A stretch of 64,000 nucleotides of DNA from NCBI GenBank assembly GCA_024449915.1, contig JAMZAV010000802.1, forward strand, positions 62,001 to 126,000. The letters run 5' to 3'. The DNA comes from Sweltsa coloradensis. Lineage: Eukaryota > Arthropoda > Insecta > Plecoptera > Chloroperlidae. A model generated the notes under the pieces. That model did no database searches. It was given only the letters and a program-made list of their open reading frames with translations, and had not been told where the DNA came from. Shown here in pieces: positions 20,961-32,529 of the stretch (position 1 is the stretch's first letter; the number at the start of each line of letters is the position of its first letter). Position numbers and translations under genes: made by a program.

Positions 20961-21384
20961 TAGGCCAGGCGGCCACTTTCGATTCTTGAGTTGAGGCCTA
21001 CCGTTTCGAAGCTAACAAAAACTATTGCAACTAAATTTGAAGAAGTTAAGCTATTCAATATATTTACCTTAAGTAGGTAGGGCCTATGAATTATTTAATC
21101 AGTGGAGGCAATTTAAGTATGCAAATATGAAATTTCCCCCTTGTCGCCTATCACAGCCATGTTAAAATTTAATTTATTTTCCACCAAGCGCCCAAAGCTT
21201 GCCAATTCTGCATCACCACAGCTTCTCTTGGACTGTATGCCTTTCTAGTAGTCAGCTATTTTCTTTCCATGCTCAAAACAATGCATTACTTTCTGTCGTA
21301 CCTTGCTTGTACCCTTAACCCTGTATTTCCCTTCCTCTTGGCTAGAGCTAGCTATTTATATTATTATTTAAAGCTAGAATTTGT

Positions 21385-21672
21385 CAACGGTGACTTTGGA
21401 GCCGTCCTAGCAACGAGGCACATAATAAATTGAAAGTTGTTCTGAATCTGCCTAGTTGATTCCGACGTTGATTCGCGGTTGTTCACACTGTTATCCACTG
21501 ATTGCTATATTTCCTATTAAAAAAGTATCGATCTTTGGTTGGTTATCGCTCACTCGTCGATTGGATCGGGTCCTACAGGGTTGGCTTAGTCGCTTTGGTT
21601 TACTGTCCCCCACTGAAAATCAGTTATGTGACTGGGTGGGTTGACTCTAAATACAAATTTATTTATATTTAT
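21385..21672 (+). mobile_element. tRNA-SINE family 1, head missing
   Basis: It starts at GTCAACGGTGACTTTGGAGC and runs through the family body to the CCCACTGAAAATCAG...GGGTTGACTCTAAATAC tail and TTTATT repeats. Confidence 0.78.
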
Positions 21673-22530
21673 AAGATGTAAAGCCCAAATTCATTCACTA
21701 GTCTTTCCCGGATTACACTGCTCCCCACACTGTCTTCCTTGGTGATACCTTGATTACTTTGTCTGTCTTTGCGGTTCTATAATGTGTACATGCATGGAAC
21801 GTGCATGGATTGCATGGGTCGACTCCCAATAACTTGGACCCCCTTTCTAAACGTAGATTTACAAGCGATAGAACTAGTATTTCAGCGGAATGAAAATTTC
21901 TTTACGTTTCATGTTTAGACAATTGTATTAGTAATTAGTAATCCGCTAAATCGTTCATTGAATCGAAAAATTGACATTTGCGCAGAATTACTGCGGCACA
22001 GGAAAATTTGAGTCAATTTTTTTTTTTTTTTTTTGGAATGTCATCTTGTGAACAAAGAAATTTATTTTAATTTATTTTGATCAGTGTCATTCCTCCTGTG
22101 ACTCACACCTCTCAAGACCCAACTTTTAGCTGTGCACAATTTTGCTATCTATTTTATTTATAATTGAAATTTTCATTAAAAATATTACGACTTCTATGTT
22201 CTAGCATTTATTTTTACTATCGCAAAATAACAAAAACCGTAGTTGTTTTCTCAACAAACTTGAAAAATATCAAAACATTAAAGCAAAAAAACTACTGACT
22301 CCAGTCATTCCCAGTAGGGCCCAACTAGAATGCAAACGATTGTTCATGATTGCAGCTAAACGGTTGCAAATATCATTACCAAATTTTGCATGAATGTTAA
22401 AAAAAGTTCCTTTCTAATTATATCTACACTTGGTTGCCATCAATAATAGCCTCAAAAATCATTGCAAGGAGATAAATCCAAAATGTGGATTTCAATTTAG
22501 TAAATCCTCACCAAACCATTAATCTTAAGA
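21673..22530. other. No recognisable feature
   Basis: AT-rich sequence with a poly-T run near 22018-22034. No gene, TIR or splice pair found. Confidence 0.5.
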
Positions 22531-23214
22531 CTAGGCCGCTTCGTGAACGCCTTTTTTAGTCGCGTTGATGGATAAGCTTTATTGTAAGCTTTTAATTAGC
22601 ATGCGTGGGATCTCTTTACTTTTTGTAGTCCCGTTACAAAATCATTTTTGTTTAATTGGGATATTTTTTTATAAAGTAGAATTAATTGCTATGGTAATAC
22701 GAATTAATAGAAAGTAAAAATATATGGAGGCCCGAAGATTTGCTTTTTGTATGCATTGTAGGCGATTGTCAAGTTTCTATACCTAGTTACTTGTTTATTA
22801 TTATACACCTCAAAAAACTCATATAGTTCTATGGATTCTGGCAAATCTTTTCTACGTTTTCTTTCAAAAGGTACATCACCACTACCTTAATGTCCATGTA
22901 AAATATGAACGTTGTAGCCCCACCCATAGTCCCAAATATCACAAAAATATCACAAAAAATTGTAAAAGTACGATATTCATGAGAAATAATTCTTCGGTTG
23001 TACCCAAAATCGTGGCAGGTCTAAGTTCAGAGATTTCAAAGGTCCCCTCCAATTTTCATCAAGATCGCATATGCCGTTTGCCTGTTAGAGCGCGAACAAA
23101 CAGACAAAAAAAAACTAGCAAAAAAACTAAAACAAAACACCCGAGCTATTTTTCTTGGGGCAACGTAAGTGGGGAAAAAAAATGTAAGTGAAATTGAACG
23201 CTTCCCTCATCCAA
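22531..23214 (-). mobile_element. Helentron-like HINE, copy B
   Basis: The minus-strand 5' end TTGGATGAGGG is at 23214. The family body holds CGTACTTTTAC and ACAACGTTCATATTTTACAT. The 3' end reads ATCCATCAACGCGACTA, GCGTTCACGAAGCGGCCTAG, ending at 22531. It has the same hairpin stem AACGC/GCGTT as other copies, with a variant outer end GCGAAGCGG shared with copy H. Confidence 0.7.
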
Positions 23215-23309
23215 TTAACCAAATTAACCTAACCGTTCCCATTATCCAGAATGAAAACTTGCTCTAAAAAATCTTAATTAAATAAATCATGTTAAATTTC
23301 TATGTATAT

Positions 23310-23420
23310 GGCTTAGGTGGAAGAACAATCATGCTGGATTGAACCTAGCCTTTTTGTTGTTACGTTGCATGTTTCTTCTGTATGTATATCAAACAACAAA
23401 TAAAGTACTACTCTACTCTA
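23310..23420 (+). mobile_element. LINE 3' tail fragment with (TACTC) repeat
   Basis: CAACAAATAAAGTACTACTC leads into repeated CTCTA units. A similar sequence, AAGCAAATAAAATTACTCTACTC, ends at 45299. A conserved segment ending in the same short tandem repeat suggests a LINE 3' end, but no coding part is attached. Confidence 0.4.
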
Positions 23421-23614
23421 CTTTACACTTGGAATAAATTCCAGAAGTTCAGAAATATTGAGTGCAACACGGGATTTAACAATTTTTTTATTCAAACCCA
23501 ATGAACTGAGAAATACGCGTACCGGATCTCACGAAAGATACTTATAATTAACATTAGTGTGAAATATGATAACGATGTTATAAACTGTTGACCTTGGAAA
23601 ATAGAAAGCTGAAT

Positions 23615-24305
23615 GCATTACTGGTAATTCATTTCCGTGCCAGTCTTGGTGACCGATTATTAATTTCTGCTGTTATTACACGGACACTTTCCTGCCCTTG
23701 AATCTCAAGGTTCACATATTTCACACTGTGGCATGTTGCTTTAATGCTAGTGCTAGGAAGTTATAATTTATCATTTATTTTTATTTATTTTTTAGTATGT
23801 TTATTAATTGGCTTATAGATAAATAGATTAGCGTGATGGTTCAGTAAGCTTGGCGTCGTCCATATTTTGGTTATTTCAACAGTTGCAGACACCGACATCG
23901 TTTATTTGGATCCGTCAGCCCTTTTCACGTCGACGCGGGCAACAAGCCGCGAAAGTTGGGACTTGACGAACTTTGGCCGCTCCGTTCTCCATTCCCGTTC
24001 ACTTCCTTTCAATCATAAACGCTAAGCTGTGAATGCTAATGAGTTATCTTTTGCGTTCACGTCTCCATTCACGATCCCCACGTTGCCGTCAATCGTAAAC
24101 CGGCCTTTACTGGTAATTCATTTCCGTGCCAGTCTTGGTGACCATTATTAATTTCTGCTGTTATTACCAGACTTTCTGCTTTGAATCCCAAGGTTCATAT
24201 TATTTTCACTGTGGCATGTTGCTTTAATATTGCTAGGAAGTATAATTTATATTTATTTTTATTTATTTATTTAGTAAAGTTTATTAGTTGCTTATAGATG
24301 AAAGA
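23615..24305. repeat. Direct duplication of about 190 bp separated by 0.3 kb
   Basis: TACTGGTAATTCATTTCCGT at about 23619 recurs at about 24111 and both run on to GGCTTATAGAT/GCTTATAGATG. The second unit lacks many single bases relative to the first. The intervening 0.3 kb is GC-richer and unidentified. Confidence 0.7.
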
Positions 24306-24396
24306 ATTACCTGATTACCTGATTGCCTGATGGTTGGTAGAAGACCGCCTCCACTGTAGTCCGTCTCACAACTTTTGTGTCAATTTCACAGTTTTA

Positions 24397-25116
24397 TTGG
24401 ATGAGCGAAGCGAAGACTTCAATTTCACCGACCCCCAAAAAATTTAGCTCGGTGTTTTTTTTGTTGTTTTTTTGTCTGTTTGTTCGCTCTCTACCAGGCA
24501 AACGGCATATGCCATCTTGATGGAAATTTGACAGACCTTGTATCTCTGAACTTAGGATTGATTTTTGGGTACAATCGAAGAAATATTTCTCATGAATATC
24601 GTACTTTTACGATTTTTTTCGATTTTTAGTGCGATATTTTCGTGACATTTGGGTCAATTCTGACCAAACGGGTGGGGCTACAACGTTCATATTTCACATG
24701 GACATTAAGGTCATGGTGATGTATACCTTTTAAAGAAAAGTTGAAAAAGTTAGCCAGAATCCATAGAAATAAGCTTTAATATAAGTTTTTTGATTTTTGT
24801 GCGATATTTTCGTGCCATTTGGGCCAATTCTGACCAAACGGTGGGGCTACAACGTTCATATTATACATGGACATTAAGGTTATGGTGATGTAGTACCTTT
24901 TAAAGAAAAAGTTGGAAAAATTTAGCCAGATCCATAGAAATAAAGCTTTTAATACAAGTTTTTTACGGAAATAATACCAATTGACAGTAACAAAAGAAAC
25001 TTGACAACATTCACCCTTCAATGCGTATGGCGAGGCAGCAAACAAAGACTTGCAAAAGTAAAGATATCCCATGCAAACTAAAACTTTAAAAGCTCATCCT
25101 CAGCGGCGGACTAGCG
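24397..25116 (+). mobile_element. Helentron-like HINE, copy E, degraded 3' end
   Basis: The 5' end TTGGATGAGCGAAGCGAAGA is intact. An internal block (GTGCGATATTTTCGTG... to GAATCCATAGAAATAA) is repeated in tandem at about 24624 and 24798. The 3' end keeps CTCATCC and CAGCGGCGGACT but not the final CTAG. Many 1-nt gaps relative to other copies. Confidence 0.62.
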
Positions 25117-25279
25117 GTCTGTACTAACTGAAATGTCTTTATGCTACTTACATTCGATACTTAATTCAATAATTTGATATGAAATCTATACATCTTGAAT
25201 ACTTGAAATTTACCCAGAGACGGTTAATATAGATGCTGTATTATACAACAGTGTTAAAAAAAATTAATTTATCACTGTC

Positions 25280-25870
25280 AAAATCAAATTTTGTACATTT
25301 GGTCAATAATTGGGCTCCACTTTTAAAGCAAAATGACGTTTAAATTTCCGCAACTTTGGGAAGATAGCATTAGCTCTTGTGCACATGTACAGTATTTCAA
25401 TAAACATAAGCAAATTTGAGAATGTCGAGAGCAAAGTGCATAAATTCCTTTTATATGTTTGAAGTTAAAAATGTCAGGTGATTTAAAACTCCTTGGTCGA
25501 ATAAAGTGTGAAACTTACAACGGTAATTTAATACATTAATTATGAATAATTTTACCAAGAAGTATAAATTTTTAGTGGGAATAACAACCAGCAATACAAA
25601 ATATTTGGGCGTACATCAAAGTAATTGGTCAATAATTAGGCCCATGTCAGCACCCTTCTAATGGTCACAATGACATGAATATTTCCCAACTTTGAGATTA
25701 ACTACAAATTATCTCTTGTGGCATGTGTTGTCAGTTTCTAAAAAACATAAGCAATATTAATGAGAATGTTCCCTGATGAGCAAAGTGCATAATATCCTTT
25801 TTAGATGTGTTTGAAGGTTAAAGATAGTGGTCAAAGTGATTTAAAAATATCCTTGGTCTCTGAATTAAAG
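25280..25870. repeat. Diverged tandem duplication of about 330 bp
   Basis: TTGGTCAATAATTGGGC (about 25300) and TTGGTCAATAATTAGGCCC (about 25628) start two homologous stretches that share ACATAAGCAA, GAGCAAAGTGCATAA and CTCCTTGGTC/ATCCTTGGTC. Copy 1 is shorter through many small gaps. Confidence 0.65.
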
Positions 25871-25904
25871 CTTGGTCCGCCCGAACTCATCACAACGGTT
25901 TTAA

Positions 25905-26316
25905 CTTTAAATAAATAAAAATAAATTGTATTTTTAGTCTATCCACTCAGTCATATAACTGATTTTCAGTGGGGGACAGTAAATCAAAGCGACCAAGCCA
26001 ACCCTGTAGGCCCCGACGCAATCGATGAGTGAGCGATAACCAACCAAAGATCGATATTTTTAATAGGAAATTTAGCAATCAATGGTATGGACAATCCGAG
26101 CACCCGCGGATCAACGCCAGAATCAACAAGGTCGATTCAGAAGAACTCTGAATTTATTATGTCATTTATGTGCTTCGTTGCTAGAACGGCTCCAAAGTCA
26201 CCGTTTACAAACTCGAATTGATAAGTCTAAATCGGAAGTTTCTTTGGAGGGAATCGAACCCTGGACCTTCTGCATTGGAAGCAGATACGCTAACCACAAG
26301 ACCAACGAGCCACACT
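25905..26316 (-). mobile_element. tRNA-SINE family 1, full-length minus copy
   Basis: Read on the minus strand: GTGTGGCTCGTTGGTCTTG, AGGTCCAGGGTTCGATTCCC, the body, then the CACTGAAAATCAG hairpin tail and an AAATAAATAAA-complement end near 25912. The tRNA head forms an anticodon-like stem-loop CTGCTTCCAATGCAG. Reading frames with RESNPGP here are antisense readings of the T arm, not protein. Confidence 0.85.
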
Positions 26317-26654
26317 TTGAATGAATTCATGACTCTTCACCACTCAGTTAAATGTTTATCTCCATGTCTGCGTTTCTTTATTGATATCACAGAATCACCC
26401 AAGCACTGTACCTCATCTTGAACATCACCTCGCTCCACTTCTTCCCCTCGTCTCTCTCTCACCAACCACTGTCCTCCACATCTGCTTGTACCTGGTCCTG
26501 CCATCTGTCTTTAGATCTTGTTCCTTATTTTTTACCTCAAATGCTTGTTTTAATTCTATTCTACTCCCAAGTGTCCATCCATACCATTGCAGTCCATCCT
26601 TGTCCATCTAGAATTTCAGGCTCTCAAATCCTATTTAAATTAAACCCATATTGG

Positions 26655-27015
26655 GACTATTCACTGCCGCGGTATTACATACGATTAGGGCACCTGTCCG
26701 AAGTGTATGGCTTTATAAGGACGTGGGTTCGAATCCCGCTTAAGGCATGTTTTTTGCAATCGTCCTTCATTGTCATCTCTATCACCAATCGTCTCGAATA
26801 GTCTTAGTGCATTACTTGGAGATGTTACGCAACAGAAATTATCATCAAAAATAAAATTCAAGTTTAATTTGTGAGATAGGGCATAGTGCATGTTTGCCCA
26901 AATTCGGGAATCATATTTTGAAAGGATCATTTCAATCATCATATGGAGCGTTCCCTGAATAACCAAATCAAGTTGTAAAAGTTTAATTCGTAAAAGTGTT
27001 TGGCAGTGAATAGTC
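26655..27015 (+). mobile_element. 361-bp TIR element carrying a tRNA-like head
   Basis: GACTATTCACTGCC (26655-26668) and GGCAGTGAATAGTC (27002-27015) are a perfect 14-bp inverted repeat. Just inside the left end (about 26676-26745) is a tRNA-like sequence with GGGCACCTGTCCGAAG and the B box GTGGGTTCGAATCCCGC. The same tRNA-like unit occurs at 62222-62290 without this TIR. A SINE between cut-and-paste ends is unusual. No clear target duplication. Confidence 0.55.
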
Positions 27016-27231
27016 AAATATACACGATATAATATTGTTTCATTCCTTGTTCTAAGCTACTACCTCTTTCCTTATTGTTCTTGAGATATCGCTAGAAATT
27101 CTAATTCATGCGGTTCCATATTGGCGGGTAGTTTGTGCTCTTAATATTAATCAATAATTGTCAGCCTTTATTATCTATACCCATGCATTACCATAAGGTT
27201 GGTTTAATAGAAACGAGTATAAGAACAACAT

Positions 27232-27328
27232 AGGGGCCTACAGGGTTGGCTTGGTCGCTTTGGTTTACTGTCCCCCACTGAAAATCAGTTATGTGACTAG
27301 TGGGTAGACTCTAAATATCTATTTATTT
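27232..27328 (+). mobile_element. SINE family 1 3' fragment
   Basis: GGCCTACAGGGTTGGCTTGG through CCCCCACTGAAAATCAG to GGGTAGACTCTAAATA. 5'-truncated, as expected for reverse-transcribed copies. Confidence 0.75.
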
Positions 27329-27475
27329 GTTGACAAATACTGTAAATCAATTTGTATCTGTTATCAATTGGCAATTGTTGACATCCCTACAAACAAACTA
27401 ATGCAGCAAAAGTTAAAGTAATTATGTTCATAGAATATAATATATTGTACTAAGTACTAACTGTAATACCACAGT

Positions 27476-27882
27476 GTGTGGTTCGTTGGTCTTGTGGTTA
27501 AGACGCTCTGCTTCCAATGCAAAAGGTCCAGAGTTTGATTCCCCCTGTACTTCTGATTTGGACTTGAGTCCATTAGTTCTCGTCTTGGGAATTTGTAAAC
27601 GGTGACTTTGGAGCCGTCGTAGCAACGAGGCACATAATAAATTCTAAGGTGGTCCCAAATCAGCTTTGTTGATTCTGGCACTGTCTGCGGGTAGAATCCA
27701 GCTTCATTGATCGGTGTTTCCTACATTAATATGTCTGTCTCTAGTTGGTCATAGTTTGCTTGTCAATGGTGTCGGCGCCTACAGGGTTGGCTTGGTCGGC
27801 TTTAAATTTAATCCCCACTGAAAATCAGTTTTGCAACTGAGTGGGTAAACTCTAAAATAAAACAACTTTATTTATTTAATTT
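27476..27882 (+). mobile_element. tRNA-SINE family 1, full-length copy
   Basis: The head GTTCGTTGGTCTTGTGGTTA with CTGCTTCCAATGCA and GTTTGATTCC, then the body and hairpin tail, ends in TTTATTTATTT. The B box has one change from GGTTCGATTCC. Confidence 0.82.
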
Positions 27883-28877
27883 GTTACTGTATAACTAATA
27901 ATCATGTGCTTTTACACTTCTGCCAAAACTATTTGAGTTTGTTCGTACTTGACCACATCCAATTACCTAGCTGCCAATTAGAGCAAATTCTTATTTTATT
28001 AATTGTTACTTTAACAAAGTTTACACATGTATTGAGACCCAGGCTAATATCCACTAGTATCAACAAAAAATTACTGAAGCAAGTGCAGAGTCAAATTAAA
28101 GCACTTGGGTTTTGCATAGAAACTGTTAATAATAAACAATCATAATTTGCAAATAGTTAAGAATACATTTCCTTTGTTATGTACTACATAATATTATATT
28201 TCTAATTGATGATAATTTTCTCAATATTCCAACAGTACTAAAATTTGCTTGCAAATTTGTTCAGCATCCCAGTGTTCAAATCAATTTAAATTTATTTTAT
28301 GAATTCCTAATTAAATGGTTCAATGAGACTTGTGAATTGAAATTCATATTTTTTGGATACATCCATAGGCTAATAACTCTTTTATCCTTGCCTTGCGGAT
28401 TTGACGCATGTTCTTTTTAACAGTGAATTAAGATAATAGCCGTTCGGTTGTAAAAATGGAAAGCTTATTACATGTATGCTCGATGCTTGCTTCAGAGTTC
28501 ACATGCACAATCAAAGTGTTAAAGATCACTGCAAAAATGTGATTGTAATTACAAAATGGTGTCCAATAAAGATCATATTTCATAACATTTGTTTGGATTT
28601 GCAATTGGCTGTAATACCTTGAACTGTCCCTGGAAGACAATACATCATTTACATTGAATGCCAGCACTAATATACGTCTGATACACCCTCTTACACCATG
28701 ATTAGCCTCGTGCACAAATATTAAATACCGGAATAAACAGCTTAATATTCAAACTCAAGATTAGTGAAGTGATGTCAAATGAATTATTAAATTATATAAT
28801 GTTACATTATTGTATGTTGTATCGATCAATAATTTGATATCGAGGAATGATCTTCAATCATTCACTAATGTAAAAGA
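27883..28877. other. No recognisable feature
   Basis: AT-rich sequence. No transposon ends or paired splice signals found. Confidence 0.5.
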
Positions 28878-29062
28878 TGTCTAGATATTGCAGTAATCGT
28901 ACCGTACAGTAAAAGAAAAAGACAATGAAAGTACTGACCAAATGGGTAAACTAAACTTCATTACTATAATGTCTAAATACTCTGTAATCGTTCCGTACAG
29001 TAAAAGAAAAGACTGTACTTACGTACTTACCAATTGCATAAACTAAACTTCATTACTGAAGA
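28878..29062. repeat. Tandem duplication of about 95 bp
   Basis: GTAATCGTACCGTACAGTAA (about 28892) and GTAATCGTTCCGTACAGTAA (about 28985) start two units that both end TAAACTAAACTTCATTACT. Confidence 0.8.
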
Positions 29063-29335
29063 TGATTTTTCTGTAAGAAAGTGATTTAAACAAATTTATT
29101 ATTGATTTATTAAAGGGTGTATCTGAAATGTATTTTGGTGTGACCAATTAATTGTATCTCCTACCCTGCATTCATTTCTGTATCTTGAGGAAATCATTTC
29201 AAAATGGCTACCATTTGGCTTAACTGGCCAATCACGTGCCACTTGGGATGGATTTCCTTGGGTGTGCCTCGTTGCGAGTCTAGCTGCCGCCCTATTGTGA
29301 AGGATTGGTTACTTATTTATGCTTCTCCATTTCAG

Positions 29336-29487
29336 ATGCTTGGAGATGGGGTAACAACTCATCTTACAAGATCGTAACACTCGACCAACCAACACTCGTG
29401 GATGAAACATGCTCTCCGTAGGACCTTGACTCAAATGTTCTACATCTCCTAGAGATTCGACCATTGTTGCTGCCAGAGGTTCACATG
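29336..29487 (+). other. Isolated exon-like segment, weak
   Basis: The acceptor TTCTCCATTTCAG ends at 29335 and precedes a GC-richer block. Possible donors GTTCAC (29479) and GTATTT (29488) are poor. It could be a further exon of a plus-strand transcript, but nothing ties it to the 9-15 kb unit. Confidence 0.2.
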
Positions 29488-29832
29488 GTATTTACTACCA
29501 ACATCTGCACTTCAAAATATCTGGTTCGAAATCAACTAATGTTAATACTTACCACTTTCTGTTTCCAAGGCCATTGGACATAGTCCATTCCATGTACTAT
29601 GCACCTGTTAATATATGCTTATTAACCACAGCTGTTTGTGTTTATTTCACTGTATTTAGAACTTCTGCTATGTCAACACTCGTCATTAAATGGACTTATT
29701 TATGACAAGAATGTTGATATAGCACCAATGTCTCCTTGCTTTCAGTTGCAGGAATCATGTTTGACTTGATCATGTAGGCTCGGTTTTCTGAACTTGGCCT
29801 ACTTCATCAGGTCCAATCCTTCCTTCTCCTCT

Positions 29833-29990
29833 TGACCTAGTTTATGGAGATAGTCATTTTTTTCAAGGTTCAATTTTGAAAAATATGGCTCTCTTAGACA
29901 TGACCTACTTTATGGACTTAGTCTACTTTTTCAAGGCCAACTACCAGTTGACCTACTTTATGGACTTAGCCATTTTTTTGAAGGTCAACA
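29833..29990. repeat. Short minisatellite, about three units
   Basis: GACCTACTTTATGGACTTAG with following TTTTTT.AAGG recurs three times at 50-70 bp spacing, the first copy altered. Confidence 0.7.
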
Positions 29991-29994
29991 CCAG

Positions 29995-31090
29995 CATAAT
30001 AAATAATAATAATAATAAATAAAAACTAATCATCAATCAAATATTATTTATTATTAATTATTTACAAAATTAATTAATATTGTACAAATTTTTTAAAAAA
30101 TAAGCTAAAAATGGACAAAAAATACAAAAAATGCACCGAAAAAGCGCTTTTTATACTCTATAAGTCTTTTTTCCACTTCATTGCTACCAAGCCTAGCGTC
30201 GAAACTTTTCACTTAAACAGAGTGTTCTCCCCAAAGCATAGACAGGACTGATGACCAAATCACTATCAGCCACATACACCCACACAATCGCTAGTTTCCA
30301 GACCAAACAGCCTACAAACTGAAGTTTATAAGCTGCTCGATTAAAAAAACTAGCAACTGTTGGTAATGTGAGCCAGAGTTCACCATCAGTCCTGTCGGAG
30401 CAATGGAGAAATAACAAGTGCACAGTTAGCTGCCGAGTACAGAGTCACAAAACTAATGCTTCTTGGCATGTATACTTTTATTTTGGTTTAACATCATTGC
30501 ACTCTCATTCTCAGTTTAAAACTATTGGACACATATTTAGCCACATGAATTTAACCTTACTAAGTTCGATTTTAAAACAGTTTAAACAAGATGACTGTAG
30601 AAATAGTAAATTGTAATTGTGCAAACGAGAACCTACTGGAGAATGAGTGTGCAACTAACAAAGTGATCACAACTTTCAAAATTGAAATACAACAATGGTA
30701 GGTAGAATGAGCACTTGTACACCCGAAGACAAAAGCAAATCTAGGAAATGACGACATATTCAACAACTTCTCTCTGCCTATTTTGTTTTACATTATACTT
30801 GGGTTGGAGAATGAAAACCATACTTGGGACCGAAATTAGGCCCCGGTTCTTCACTCGCCTGGGTCCTGCGGACAGTACCTATTCTCGCACACAGGCTCGC
30901 TATATAAGCCGGGCATGTGGGAGGGAAGGTACCAGTCTCAAGCAGAATCACTGTGGGTGGAGAACCAAAAAGCTTAAAAAAAAAGCGTCAGGCTAAGAAA
31001 CACAAAACATAGTCTCAGGTTCTGGGTAAGACAACTCGTTTTCACCTGCTGGTTTAGTTATTATCTCAATTCGAAACTCACTGTCCTTAA
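29995..31090. other. AT-rich spacer with AATAAT repeat
   Basis: A short AATAAT/AAATAA simple repeat lies at 29999-30025. Reading frames of 60-80 codons at 30193-30996 resemble nothing known. Confidence 0.45.
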
Positions 31091-31783
31091 GGGACTCGTC
31101 AGGTGGATGGCGGCTCTAAAAACCAGGTGGATACACTCAAATACAACTCTCTGCTCACAACCTAACTTGTGGTAGGGCCACACAAGAAGCAAATTTAGCA
31201 TTTATGTTGTCGTCATCAGGAAAAATACTTCACACCCCATTCATTCATTCATACACTCTCGCAGATGAGTAGATATTATTCCGACTCTAGATTCTCTGTT
31301 GCCCGAGCACTTAAGTCTATGGATGGAACTGAACTAGTTGTTCTGACCAGTGTGAATATCTATCCGTCTGCGAGTGGGTGATGAATGAATACGTGCAGAG
31401 TAAACTGTCTGAATGATGAAAATATACATGCAGAATTTGCTTCTTTCTTACTTTTTTCATTACCGTTAATAAACTGATTTACAAAGGAGAACAACTAAAT
31501 AATGAACTGTAGTTAAGCAAAGTTTCAAATAGTAACAATATGAAGTGAAATGGCTTGAAATGAATCAAATATAATTTAGGAAAGAGCAAAATACATTAAA
31601 TAAGAAAAAATAAAACTTCACGGCCCTATTCAAACAAATACTATGAGCCAAAAATGCTAAAAATCAGAAACGGCAAATTAGGGAACAATCAAACTTTTAT
31701 TTATGTGGCCACTGGTATGGGTGTGTGTAGTGAACTTGTGTAGCTAGCTTGATTTTAGTAGCCACCATCCACCTGACAAGTCC
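31091..31783. mobile_element. TTAA-type TIR element with internal palindrome
   Basis: The left end GGGACTCGTCAGGTGGATGG follows TTAA (31087-31090). The right end CCATCCACCTGACAAGTCC is followed by TAAG, a decayed TTAA. The TIR covers about 25 bp with few mismatches. Inside is the palindrome at 31188-31447. Assignment to piggyBac-like is tentative because the right TTAA is not intact. Confidence 0.5.
31188..31447. repeat. Palindrome with arms of about 105 bp
   Basis: AGAAGCAAATTT...CATTCATTCAT...CTCGCAGA.GAGTAGATATT on the left is mirrored by AATATCTATCCGTCTGCGAG...ATGAATGAAT...AATTTGCTTCTT on the right, with a loop of about 45 bp. Confidence 0.65.
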
Positions 31784-31912
31784 TAAGAGGATGAAGTTTG
31801 TTGTTGATTAAGGTCAGCAGTCATTACTACAAGTGAAAATGAGTTGTTCTACCCAGCACATCCAGCCATTTGTGTTTTCGAACGTGTGAACGCTTCTCGA
31901 TCCCAAGTAGAC

Positions 31913-32517
31913 CTAAAGTCCTTTGCAAGTAAAGAACGATCCCAGGTATCAAGAAATTTCCCCTCCTCGTTACCACCTCCACTCTGCACGGGTGACAGTG
32001 CTCGCGAGGCGTTGGAATGTGGTAGGCCACAAGACCTATTCATCCAGGTGTCATTGTTAAGAACGCAATTTTTTTAAGTCATTAAAATGTTATAATTTCT
32101 CACTTATTTTCAAATATATGGAGAAATCAGGTGAAATTAATATGAAATAAACTTTGTATTTTTAAAATAGCTTGAAAACTGCCGTAATTATTGCCTGCCG
32201 TAATTATTTTGATCGTAACCATGAAGTTACAACTAACTCTAACTACGGCAGTTTTCATGCTATTTTAAAAATACAAAGTTTATTTTATATTAATTTTACA
32301 TGATTATTCCATATATTTGAAAATAAATGAGAAATTATAACATTTTAACTACATCAAAAAATTGCTTTCTTAACAATGACACCTGGATGAATGGGTCATG
32401 CGGCCTACCGCATTCCAACGCCTCGCGAGCACTGTCACCCATGCCGAGTGGAGGTGGTAACGAGGAGGGGAAATTTCTTGATACCTGGGATCGTTCTTTA
32501 CTTGCAAAGGACTTTAG
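31913..32517. repeat. Long near-perfect hairpin, 275-bp arms, 55-bp loop
   Basis: The left arm (31913-32187) starts CTAAAGTCCTTTGCAAG and ends AAAACTGCCGTA. The right arm (32243-32517) is its inverse, TACGGCAGTTTT to CTTGCAAAGGACTTTAG. The arms match for nearly their whole length with scattered mismatches. The outer 130 bp of each arm is GC-richer and has a frame containing GLPHSNASRALSP on the outward strand in both arms. A transcript would form a long double-stranded RNA. It could be a foldback transposon or an inverted duplication of a gene piece. Confidence 0.8.
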
Positions 32518-32529
32518 CATAGACATTTT

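Noticed and set aside
26082..26421. Reading frames with RESNPGP / DSNPRP-like peptides (also near 18515, 26685, 27428)
   Set aside because: These are translations of tRNA T-arm sequence in SINEs, read sense or antisense, not proteins.
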